Source of the DNA: Cinnamomum chago
Lineage: Eukaryota; Streptophyta; Magnoliopsida; Laurales; Lauraceae
NCBI GenBank assembly: GCA_038049695.1
Contig: CP142451.1
Location: 72,308,001 to 72,372,000, forward strand
Direction: 5' to 3'
DNA: 64,000 nucleotides
Positions 33,825-44,752 of this stretch are shown here, piece after piece; the stretch's first letter is position 1, and the number at the start of each line of letters is the position of its first letter. Position numbers and translations under genes: made by a program. The notes under the pieces were generated by a model. The model was not told the DNA's origin. It saw nothing but the letters and a program-made list of their open reading frames with translations, and made no database searches.

Positions 33825-35390
33825 GGGAGCACCCCAGGTTCGGAAAGGGAACCGGCCCCCGAAAAAATTGAAAACCGGTACGAGCACATCGCTGGAGCAT
33901 AGAGTGACTTGTAGGAACTGACGGTTCGCAAATAGGACTCCCGGTTAGAGATTTAAAAGCGAAAACATGGGATTTTCCAACACTTAGGCTCGAAAACGGT
34001 CCGCCGGTGGTTCGGAACGGGAACCGGCCCCCGTAAAAATCGAAAACCGGCACGAGCACCTCGCTGAAGGGTAGAGTGACTTGTAGAAACTAACGGTTCA
34101 CAAATATGACTCCTAATTAGAGAATTAGAAGCGAAAACATCGAATTTTCCAACACTTCGACTCGAAAACGGTCCACCGAGGGTCCAGAACAGGAACCGGC
34201 TCCTGGAAAAATTGAAAACCGGCACGAGCACCTCGCTCAAGGGTAGAGTAACTTGTAGGAACTAACGGTTTGCAGATAAGACTTTCGTTTAGAGATTTAG
34301 AAGCAAAAACATGAGATTTTCCAACACTTGGGCTCGAAAACGGCCTGTCGGGGGTCCGAAACGGGAACCGGCTCCCAGAAAAATAAAAAACTAGCACGAG
34401 TACCTCACTTGAGGGTAGAGTGACTTTTAGGAAAGACGGTTTGCAGAGAGGACTTCCGGTTAGAGATTTAGAAGCGAAAACATGAGATTTTCCAACACTT
34501 GAGCTCGAAAACGGCCCGCCGGGGGTTTGAAACGGAAACCAACCCCTGGAAAAATTGAAAACTAGCACGAGCACCTCGCTGGAGGGTAGAGTGACTTGTA
34601 GGAACTGACGGTTCGTAGATAGGACTCCCGATTAGAGAATTAGAAACAAAAACATCGGATTTTCCAAAACTTGGGCTCGAAAATGGCCCGCCGGGAGTTC
34701 GGAAAGGGAATTGGCCCCCATAAAAATCAGAAACTAGCACGAGCACCTTGCTGGAGGGTAGAGTGACTTGTAGGAATTGACGATTCATAAATAGGACTTC
34801 CGGTTAGAGAATTAGAAGCGAAAACATAAGATTTTCCAACACTTGGGCTCGAAAACGGCCCGCCGGGGGGTCGGAACGGGAGCCGCCCCCCGTAAATATC
34901 AGAAACCGGCATGAGCACCTCGCTCGATGGTAGAGTGACTTGTAGGAACTGACGATTCGCAGATAGAATTCCCGCTTAGAGATTTAGAGGCGAAAACATC
35001 AGATTTTTCGACACTTAAGCTCGGAAACAACCCGTCGGGGGTCTGGAACGGGAACTGGGCTCTAGAAAAATCGAAAACCGGCACGAGCATCTCGCTTGAG
35101 TCGAAATTAACTTGTAGGAACTGACGGCTCGTAAATCGGACTCCCGGTAAACAAATTAGACCTAAAAACATTGGATTCTTAAGACTTTGTCTTGAAAATA
35201 GGCTATTAGAGGTGTAAAATGGGAAACGGCCATCGGACTGCCCAAAAACCAGCATGGGTACCTTGTTCAACAAGGCCAAAGTAACTTTTAGGAATTGACG
35301 GTTAGTGAATTAGACTTTTGGTTAACGAATTATATACAAAAACCGCATGATTCTCAACACTTGGGCTGTAAAACAGGCCGCATTAGGAAA
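33825..35390. repeat. ~172-bp tandem repeat array, about nine units
   Basis: The word 'accggcacgagcac' or close variants recurs at about 33871, 34043, 34217, 34388, 34559, 34730, 34903, 35075 and 35245, a period of 170-174 bp. Other anchors are 'gtagagtgacttgtagga', 'gattttccaacactt' and 'ctcgaaaacggcccgcc'. Units are roughly 80-90 percent alike by eye and decay toward 35390. The minus strand is open for long stretches because 171 is a multiple of three, giving a repeated VGKSHVFASKSLTGSPI-like peptide; frames shift between units with 1-2 base indels. Whether this is a young satellite or part of an unrecognised transposon is open. Confidence 0.85.
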
Positions 35391-36227
35391 AGATTTAAAT
35401 ATATACATGTTTATCTTTCATTTATAATCTAATTTATTGAAAAGATTCTTATGTTGTTTTTGTCATTGCAGATTGATGGACGCTTTGGAGTCGATTGTAG
35501 ACTAGCTAAATGTGAATTTTTCTTTTTAGTTTATTTGTATATGTATATTGGACATTTATATGAGACTGTATCATTATTGATTGTAATATTTGTTTAATGA
35601 GATGAATGATTTGATGAAAAATGGAGATGGTTGTTTGTTTATTTAGCAACTTTTGTTTGCATGCATTTTTTATATTGAACAGGTTTATTTTTTGAGACAT
35701 TTGTATAAACAGGTTTAAAAGAAAATTATATTGAAAAAAATCATTTAAAAAAAGACACTTTTACCGAAGTTTTTTTTTTCGTCGGTAAAAGAGTTTTATT
35801 TTATTTTTTATTTTTTTTACCGAAGAAAAAAAATGTCGGTAGAAGTGTTTTATTTTTTCTTTATTAATTAGAGAGAGAGAGACTCACTCGAGAGGATCGA
35901 ACCCAAAATACTCTCCCATGCCCACATGTTTTAACAATCTTCATTTCAAGTAGTGGAGCCCATGTATGGCACCTTTTGGACCTATTCGGGCTTCGACGAG
36001 TATCATGGATTGATCCAAATTGGTCATGGGTATTTTGGGGCCTGAAGTTTTTTGGATCCTCTAAGATTTTCCATTTATGCCCCTGCTTCAGAAGCTCAGT
36101 CAAAATTATTCTAGTTGGTAGAAATTGAAATCAATTGCGAAATTGATTACCAAACGAAATTTAAATAAATTTCAAAACTAAGGGATTGAAAACTAAGGGT
36201 TGACTTTGCAATTGAGATCAACAGCTT

Positions 36228-36228
<1 letters not shown>
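35391..36228. other. AT-rich region with a DNA-transposon-like inverted motif
   Basis: Around 35760-35850 the words 'cttttaccgaag' and 'cttcgtcggtaaaag'-like sequences face each other twice, with long T/A runs between them. This resembles CACTA or MITE subterminal sequence, but no clear terminus is found. Nothing else is recognised. Confidence 0.35.

Positions 36229-36286
<58 letters not shown>
36229..36286. repeat. Compound (TA)n(GA)n microsatellite
   Basis: About 20 TA units are followed directly by nine GA units. Confidence 0.95.
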
Positions 36287-39200
36287 CTTTATTCATTGAG
36301 ATGTTGCATATACATTTACAACCCATTAAAAATATATATAAAGTGGTTATAAATAAGATAGGACCAGAGCAGGTGCCCAAAACTGTGAATATAACTTAGG
36401 TCAAATCTATACTACAAAAAAGTAATTTTCAGTGTAGGAGAAAAAAAACCTTTAGCGGTGGGCTTTTTCTACCACTAAAAATCAACTTTTAGCGACAATA
36501 AATTTTTATATGCCTTAAGTCTTAAACAATAATTATTAAACCCGTCCCTGAAACAAGCTGGTCTGCACTGTTCACTCGTTTAGCCTACACCGTTATCATC
36601 CCTACATCAAAGACCACCAAATAGGGGATGCAGGTTTGGTCTAGGTTAGGAGTCATAGGCCTTTTTAAACTTCAAATGGGAAGAGTGGTTTAGGTAGTTC
36701 AATTATCCAACCCCTCTACCCAGGGAACGGCCTAGAAATTTGATGCTGTACTTGAGCACGAAAAAAAAAAAAAAAAAAACACTTACAGATGTAGATTATT
36801 TTTTAATTTATAAATTGTTTACAGCTTTTCTATTTCTTTTTTAGAATTCAAGTAATTCATGTTCAAGGAATTCCTGAATTCCCAAAACATAGTGGAATTC
36901 CTAAATGCTTCCTTGGACTTGAGCATCCAAGAATTCCTCTAAAATGCGAGGGTAGAATTCCTGAATTTCCAAAGGCTATTTAGGAGTTTTCTTGTAGATG
37001 AAATCTTGAAATGCTATGAGAAACATGAGATTTACAGATGCTAGTGACATCATGTTACAAAAAAATCCAACATCTAAAATTTACAAATGCTAGTGACATC
37101 ATGCCAGAAAAAAAGTCCAAGATCTAGAATTTATGTCAAGAATTTTAGTAAAGAAACGGGCCCTAAAATACCAGTGATGAACTCACTATCAAATTTTTCA
37201 CATATGAACAAAACTAAAACTCCTAATGTATATGGGAAACTTCAAAATAAAAAACACTCGTCTAACGAGAAAAATATGCATTATCACATAAATACATCGC
37301 CTGTTTTAAAGTATATGGCATCATATTGAAAAGGTTGAGGATGAAAGTCATGATGGTGGTGAGCATCTTGGCCAGTATTAAAATTAAACTTCATAGTTCA
37401 TAGCCTGTTGCAAAATAATCTTTAATTTGTCCCTAAAAAGTCTAAAAAATTACCCAAAGAATTAAAAAGATTAAAAAATGCTAGTATAATAATTTCTTTT
37501 ATTTGATCATACTATAAAGTAATTTATCAACCTCCAGATTCATATTAGGTCATATGCATGCCTCTATCGCTATATTATTTGAAAGTAGAAAAGCAGGCCC
37601 GTGCCCAACTCAGGCACAAAAACTAAAATGTATGTAAATTTATAATTCTTAGATAATATTAGAAAGAAAGTGAATTCAAATAAGAAACTATAACTTTTAT
37701 CATTGCTAAGATTCTGTATATCAAAATCCATTAAAAAGGAGAAAAGTGCCCTTAACTTACATAAACTTTTTTTTAATATTGAATTAACGATAATGTTTTT
37801 CCATCTGTCTTTCATCTTTTATCTATACAATTTGCATTTAAGTTCTTGAGTTCGACTCCCACCCCTTGCGTTATCAGGCAGTGTGCGACCACATTTGTGC
37901 CCCTAGAAAATAATCATTGCTCACTAAAATCGAGTAACTCCCAGGTTAGAGGCTAAAGGTCTAAAGGCTGGGTTGGCGAGCAATACCCTGGGTGAAAATA
38001 AAATGAATTTAAATAAAAAAGAAGATAAGGATAAAAGATATCAAGAAAAGATAAAAATAAAAAATAATAGCCATAATCATAAAATTAACCGTCACCTCTA
38101 TACTATCTACTTCACTGGTTACTTCCCTGCATTCTTCACTGGTTACTTCCCTGCATTCTACAATACATGGAGGACCTAGCCCTAGCCATTTAAACGGGAA
38201 GTGTTCATACCAATACAGTCAATTGAAGTAGGCCCTAATTTCCAAATACGGGTCACTTCTATGATTGATTATAGCACTAAACTTATATAAAAAATCTATC
38301 CAAATTCCAAAACCCACTGCTGAGAGAGACCTTTGACAACCCTGAAGAATCACTTGACTTTCCTGAAGGAAACTGAAAGATGTGGCCCTACTCAACATGA
38401 CATGAGTTGAATTTTTCCGAAGGCCCTTGAGTCATTTCAAACGAGTAACAATGCTCTGCTAATCCACTTGTAGCCCTAGTGGTGAGGCTATTGATCCATG
38501 GGCCTATTGGATAGGAATTTAAAGAGAATGTGTGGGTGTGTGATTATGTACCAAATAAAAATAAATAAATAAAATAACAATGCTTCTTGGCATAATACAT
38601 AGTCGACTCAGCAGCCCATGGACATTGGATGCATGCAAGTTGACTCTTTGTTTACTTCCAACTTACAAATCTTCCACTCATTAATGCAAAATAACAATTG
38701 ATGGGGCTGGTTTCCAACAACTCTGATCTACCTAAGAAGACCTTGGAGGAAAAGTTACCCAATTTTCTATAATTGTTAACTTCGTTTCATGTTTCTATTA
38801 GGTATGTCACTTGCCTTTCTAACAAACTTTTAATTCTTTTAAGGTTCAGTTTGACATCTCTATTTCTTCCCTCTTATTGGCTTAAAACTGATTGAATCTG
38901 ATTTTACCATGTTGATTTGGTTGTACCCTTTACTGTGTCCACATTTTCTGTTTGTTTAATGAAGTCAACAAAAGGGACAAATTTCAATCAGACAAATGTG
39001 AGGAAAGTAAGAACAAAAATACAACCAAACAACACAAAGAAGATACACAGATTTACGTGATTCCCTCGAGATTGAGGTACGTCCACGGATCACACCGTTT
39101 CCACTATGCTCAAAGGTAGAAGATGAGAATACAAGGTACTGGGGCATGGTAGGGTTACATAAAGGCGCATGGTAATATTATTACGGAAATACCCTTATAC

Positions 39201-40776
39201 GGAGTTGGGTCCGTGATAGTGGGCCTGAGTTAACAGTCCGACCCGGGTGCAATATGGCTCCACACATAACAACAAATTGGTCTGAAGCGGAAAGATGGAA
39301 GTCACTATAGTGAAATGGACGTCCTCATAGGACAGTCTGATTTTTCATTTTATTTTTGGGATCCATAATCATGATCCAGACTGTTAGAATTATTCAGAAG
39401 TTCAAAAACGGCCACATGTCCACATTTCAGCCGTTGGATCTTTATATATATTGAGATATTTGGAAAATACTCAAGGGCCCTTTGATCTACTTTTTTTTTT
39501 TTACTTTTGTGGGCCCCAAATGCATGATCCAAACCGGTAATTCTCTTTATAAGACTAAACACAGCTATGGTGCCAAAACTAAATGCTTAATTCCTTGTGC
39601 ATCTCGAGATATTTATGAAAAACTTTCAGCCATTGCTTTAAGAAGATTTATTTCAATCAATTTTTTGTGTTACCAAACACACTATTTTTGAAACATCTAT
39701 TTCAAATAGGGTCATTTGAAACAAATTCATTCCATGCAAATCTGTTTTACATAGATAAGATTTGCCAAACTGGACCTTAGTAGGATTCAAATCCCAATCT
39801 CCTCCATCACCACGATGTTATCGCTTTACACAGTGGCTGAGCCAGATAATCTCGATCCACAATTCCCTGGTTTCCTTTAATATAGGAAAATAAATCTTAC
39901 AAGTTCTCATGCCTTTCTTGATCTTATCCTCTTTGCCCCTCATCAACTTTGTGTTTTTTCTTCTTGTTTGCCCCTCGATAATTCTTTTTTCTCTCTAAAG
40001 GAATAGAAGTTTTAAAATACATAAGGGCAATTGAGTCATTTATTTTTATCCAAAAGACAACTCATTAAAGTTATCCAACTACCATTTCTATTTGAATTAT
40101 ATGGTTTGTTTTAATTGTTTATCTTTCTTCTTTCTCCACCAATTTACTTATCAGAGTGGAACCTACAAAATTACAATGCGGCCCACTTAATAAAAACATG
40201 AAGCGCTCGAATGGATATTCCCCCTATTGAAGGATTTTCTCAAGTTTTAATTAACACAATCTTATGCATTATAAAATGTTATATTTGATTATATTAATGT
40301 CATCAATACATGCATTTATAAAGGGTTGAGAGTTAAAAAGTAAATTACATCTGAATGATGTGAATATCAAACCCATGTTATGACGTCTAAGAAAATTATT
40401 TAGTTTTATTTTTTTCATAATTATGATATCGTGCTCACAAGTACATTTGTTAAAATTATGCAATTTGGAATTTTCTTTAGTCTTCTAGACCTATTATTGA
40501 ATGTTGTTGGATGTGGAGGGCAATACAAATTCATCATTTTTATTTGTACTGGGGTTCGTTTAATAACCAGTTTATGAGTTACATTGGATTAAATACATGA
40601 TATTAAAATTTTAATATTATGTTAACTAATTAATTTATATTAAAATATTTTACCATTTTTATCAACAAAAGATTGTTTTTAATTATTTCTCAAATTCCTC
40701 CCAGAGAGATATATCTTACCCCTCCTAAGAGAAAATCTTGGTTCCCCCACAATTTCCACTGCTCCACCAATGCGTT
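36287..40776. other. 4.5 kb without recognisable genes
   Basis: AT-rich sequence. Small items only are visible: a 36411 'ctacaaaaaagt' plus 'taccactaaaaatcaact' block that resembles the left end of a DNA transposon; a perfect 24-bp tandem duplication at 38111-38158 (starting ttcactggttacttccctgc); and 39040-39250, which resembles antisense Copia LTR sequence ('agatttacgtga', 'gtacgtccacgga') but is too decayed to assign. No coding sequence is supported. Confidence 0.45.
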
Positions 40777-40793
40777 GGCTCCCATACTAAATA
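40777..40793. repeat. LINE target-site duplication, left copy
   Basis: The 17-bp ggctcccatactaaata is identical to 43572-43588 on the other side of the LINE. Confidence 0.95.
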
Positions 40794-43571
40794 TTTTTTT
40801 GCTGAATGGGTAAATATATTTAAAAGAAGAGGGAGGGAGAAGCAAGAATACAAAAAGAAGAGGTCAAAAAGGACCCCCAAAAGAACGAAAAGGAACTACA
40901 GGAACTAACAGAAATCCGAAAAGAACAGAGAGACAGAGATAGCCAGACTTCAGGAGCTGGGAGCTCAGCTGGTAAGGCTTCTGTTGCAATTCTCATGGAG
41001 ACGAACATGGCGCTGAGCTGGGAGCTAACAAAAGGAGTAGTCATCTTCCTCATGGAGAAGGAGAAGGCTTCTTGAATTTGGCCTTGAATTGATAAGAAGG
41101 AGGGCCTGCGACTTGCATAGATGGCTTCATTCCTAGCCTTCCAGAGGTGGTAGAGAACTGTGATGAGGATGACAACCATATTTTTGATTCCCTTGGCATC
41201 ATTATCTTTTGAAAGAGATATCCAGATTGACGAGGCAGAGAAGCTTGTAGAGGGAGAAGCCCCTGCTGCTTGAAGAAGCCAGGACCATATGGCTTTTGCT
41301 GTGCTGCAAGAGAAGAAGAGGTGCTCAACTGAGTCTTCTGCTTCACAGCAGGAGATACACCTGGATGCTAAGGAGAAACCCAGACGTTTCATCCAGGAGT
41401 CTGTAGGGACTTTGTTGTGCATCAGTCTCCAGCCAAAGCAGCTAATTCTGGGCGGAGTGATGTTATTCCATATCAGGTTTGGCTAGGGGAGGACCTGACC
41501 TCTACGCCTAGTTTCCTGCCAAGCTTTCCTCAGGGAGAGATTGCCATCTGGAGAGTCTCGCCAGCAGAGGGAGTCTCTTGTGGCAAGGTTGGGAGAGAGG
41601 TTCTGGAGAAGATGGAGAAGATGCTGTTGGACAGGACTTGGCTGGTGGCCAGGGATGACCCATGCTCCTGCTTGGAAGAGGGACGAGAGCCTTTGATCCT
41701 TTGGATATGGAAGGCCAGGGAAGCTAATGGAGATTGGGTCTTGATCAGTCCAGGTGTCGTGCCATGCATTAATATACAGACCATTACCGAAAATCCAAGA
41801 GCTCCCTTGGTGAATGATTTCTGCTGATCTACGAATGCTTTTCCAGATGCAAGAGCCGGTGATGGAGTTCTCTGAGCTCCATATGGGACGATATTTAAAA
41901 TATCGATTCTTGAACCACTTAGACCAGAGGGAGATGGAAGTAGAGGCTTGCCACCCAAGCTTGATGAAGGAAGCTCTGTTTACTTCAGCTATTCTCCTAA
42001 TTCCCAATCCACCTTCTGCCTTTGGAAGTGTGACTTGAACCCAGCTGACATAGTTTAGCTTGCGAGTGAGGGAGTTACCTGACCAGAGGAAGTGCCTCAT
42101 GAACCTCTCGATCTCTTTGCAAACGGAAGCAGGGAGGGGAATTATGGCAGCCAGGTGAATTGGGATACTTGATAGAACATGCTTTATGAGCGTTAACCGA
42201 CCTGCAAAAGACAGTGATCTTGCTTTCCACCCAGAGAGCTTGGACTGGACTGCATCTAGCAGAGGGAGGAAGTGCCTTCTCTTAGGAGTCCCACTGCAAA
42301 TTGGGGTGCCGAGGTATCTAAGGTGAGAAGAGGCTTCTGGGAGACCAAGAACTGAACAGATTCTGCTCTTCCTTCTCAAGCTGCATTTACCAAGGAAAAG
42401 GGAGCTTTTCTGAAGGTTAAAGAACTGACCTGCTGCTTCCTGGTAGGCCTCCAGAAGATCCTGAAGGATTAGAACACTTGAAGATGCCCCTTTCATAAGG
42501 ATTAGAATATCATCTGCGTATAACAGGTGGCAGGGGGTAGTAGGAATCTTTGAGAGGGGAGTGAAGAGGCCTTGGTCTAGAAGACCTTGCAAGTGAAGAC
42601 TCAGAATTTCCTCAGCTAATATAAAGAGGTAAGGGGATAAAGGGTCTCCCTGCCTGAGACCACAGGAGGAACTAAAGAAACCTTGGGGCAATCTGTTTAT
42701 GAGCACTGAACACTTGGAAGTGCAGATGCACTCCTTGACCAAAGAGATCCAGCCTTCTGAAAAATTAAAGAACTGAAGGGCAGCAAATAGGAAGGACCAC
42801 TTCAACTTATCAAAAGCTTTGGTGATATCAAGCTTGAGGCAGAAAGAACCTTTGCTAAACTTGGATTTCAGTTTCTGAAACAACTCAAAAGCCAGGCCAA
42901 TGTGATGCTGAATGCTTCTTCCTTTTATAAAAGCAGCTTGGTGATGAGATATCAGATTAGGAATGATGGAGGAGAGCCTTGAAGAAAGGATTTTTGAGAG
43001 GATTTTATAGGAGAAATTCAGCAAACTTATTGGCCTAAAATCAGCTAAGGAAGAAGGAGACTTGGTCTTGGGAATTAAGGCTAGAAAGTAGGTATTAGAG
43101 GCCCTTAGGATTCTTTTGGAAATAAAGAAGTGTTGGGCAGCTGAAATTACTGTTTGGCCTATGATACTCCAGGTGGCTGAGAAAAAAGCTCCATTGAAGC
43201 CGTCTGGCCCTGGGGAACTGTTTTTGTTGAGAGAGAAGACTGCAACTTTGATCTCCTCAGGAGTGGGAATGGAAGTAAGGAGGGAATTATCTGCAGCTGA
43301 GACCTTGGGGCTGTTTATTTGGAAAAGGGAAGGGTTGGGGTGACTGTCCTGGGACTGGAATAAGTTAGTGAAGTAGTCCACTGCATGGGCTTGAATGGAT
43401 GCTTGGTCATCAGTGATAGAACCATTAATAGAGAGATGGTGGATAGAGTTGAAGGAACTCCTGGCCTTGGCTGAGAGGTGGAAAAACTTAGTGTTTTTGT
43501 CTCCCTCATCCAGCCATTTTGTTCTGGACCTTTGCCTCCAGTGAATTTCTTGGGCTGCAAGGGCCTCATGA
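40794..43571 (-). mobile_element. L1-type LINE, 5'-truncated insertion
   Basis: The 17-bp target duplication at both edges defines the insertion precisely (2778 bp). On the minus strand it ends in a short A-run (seven T on the plus strand at 40794-40800) and starts abruptly inside ORF2, so it is a typical 5'-truncated copy made by target-primed reverse transcription. Endonuclease domain and ORF1 are absent. Confidence 0.93.
40820..43571 (-). pseudogene. LINE ORF2 reverse transcriptase with C-terminal zinc domain
   Basis: The frame is open from the 5' truncation point. The linker before RT includes WLDEGDKNTKFFHLSAKARS. RT motifs are SSPGPDGFNGAFF, LALIPKTKSP with FRPISLLNFSYKI, AAFIKGRSIQHHI, LKLDITKAFDKLKWSF, GLRQGDPLSPYLFILA, and the catalytic LLYADDILIL (YADD codons at 42520-42509). 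A maturase-like thumb is followed by the zf-RVT domain (from about 41460; CISCCEAEDSVEHLFFSC). One in-frame TAG at 41485-41483 separates RT and zinc domain; otherwise the frame is uninterrupted to 40820. This is an L1-clade plant LINE. It lacks the N-terminal AP endonuclease and so was dead on arrival. Confidence 0.92.
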
Positions 43572-43588
43572 GGCTCCCATACTAAATA
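43572..43588. repeat. LINE target-site duplication, right copy
   Basis: Identical to 40777-40793. Confidence 0.95.
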
Positions 43589-44027
43589 GCTATGTAGAAC
43601 TTTCTATAATTGTCTTAGTTAATGCTTCGTTTGCTAAATTTCCTTTGATTTCACCCTAAAAAGGTTATATAAAACCTAATGTTCCTCAGATAGCTAAGTA
43701 TTAGACTTGGAGTTTTGGCTAATTGGGGAAGTAGTCTTCTTGTACGGTACGCTTACTCCTGGCATCTTCAAATCCCCATCTTGAGCGAGTCCACGTGATT
43801 CTGCCACTTTCTGTGCCTGCTTTGATACCATTGGCCTTTCAAATGGCACCATCAACAGCCTACCTTAACCATGAAAGTTTTATTTTGGTGTAGAAAAGAA
43901 AAGGACTATACCTTGCGGCCAAACTGAAAAAATGGAGCAAGGGATTTCTCCCACACAGACAATAAGGAGAAACAAAAAGAGGTGGATATTGGTTGTGGGG
44001 TAGAAGTAGCACTCAAAAGATCAGTAT
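43589..44027. other. Spacer, nothing recognised
   Basis: Unassigned sequence between the LINE target duplication and the Retand LTR. Contiguous in origin with 40776 leftwards. Confidence 0.5.
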
Positions 44028-44698
44028 TGTGTGGGGTCACTTCCTAATGACAGACTTGCGTGGGGTCACTCCCCAATTTTAGGATAGTCCCTGGCCTCGG
44101 TGGTTCCAAGCTCGGTAGAAGCGCCAGCTCGGGGAAGCGCGGAGCCCATCTCGGTGGCCACGTCTGCAGGTGCCCATCTCGGTCTCGACCTTAGCTTGAT
44201 CTCGGTCCTCTTGTCATTCAGCAATAAATGCGACCATAAATGCGCTGCCATGACGGTAAACGACGAACTGACAAGTAGAGTGGGCGCCGGACCAAGATAA
44301 GTGGCACGCCTTATCTCAAGGTCACATCCACAGGCATAGAGGGATGGCCCGATGGGATGTTCTCTTTTTACCTACCCCCACTCAGGAAAGAAAGTACATG
44401 CTGATGGGACTTCCATCTCTCCCTAAGGGGCCAGTCCGATGATGACTCTCACGTCTATATAATGTATGAAGAAAAACTACAGGAGGTATGCAACAAATCT
44501 GCCCTCCATACTCTTTCTTCCTTATTCTCCTTAGTTATCAAACTAACTCAGGCATCGAAGTGCCTTCAGCTGCCTACAGCCAAGGGCTCTGACCTTTGTT
44601 TTTCCTTTCAGATTACCGGAGGCCGATCCTTTCCCAAAATCATCAAATCAAGAGTTTAATCATCATCTAACCAAGTCCGTAAATTTTAGGCACTTACA
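44028..44698 (+). mobile_element. Retand-type 5' LTR
   Basis: TGTGTGGGGTCAC to ...ggcacttaca, about 671 bp. A TATA-like box (tctatataatg) is at 44454-44464. It is somewhat diverged from the LTR at 21259 by substitutions and small gaps, such as 'ggccgatcc' for 'ggcccgatcc'. Confidence 0.88.
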
Positions 44699-44716
44699 GT
44701 CGGCGCCGTCCGTGGG
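44699..44716 (+). other. Primer binding site of the Retand element
   Basis: The sequence gtcggcgccgtccgtggg follows the LTR directly. A 'ggcgccgt' core at this position is usual for Tat-lineage primer sites; I cannot assign the tRNA with certainty. Confidence 0.7.
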
Positions 44717-44752
44717 AACAGGATCTTTGCCAAAACCAAACGTATAAGAGCC

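Noticed and set aside
33817..35279. Six overlapping minus-strand frames in the tandem array taken as a repeat protein
   Set aside because: Frames change between units because of 1-2 base indels and no start context or family is recognised; kept only as an observation on the repeat.
28600..36400. Helitron carrying the MetRS, GDSL and ascorbate oxidase pieces
   Set aside because: No 3' hairpin followed by CTRR and no defined 5' TC end could be pinned down; left as a hypothesis in the findings.
36411..36520. Start of another CACTA or MITE
   Set aside because: 'ctacaaaaaagt' only resembles a terminal repeat, the first bases do not match CACTA and no opposite end or target duplication was found.
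39040..39250. Copia LTR or TRIM remnant
   Set aside because: A few words resemble the usual 'gatttacgtggtt' LTR motif, but ends, primer site and target duplication are missing.
41289..42038. Plus-strand frames across the LINE
   Set aside because: Shadows of the well-supported minus-strand reverse transcriptase.
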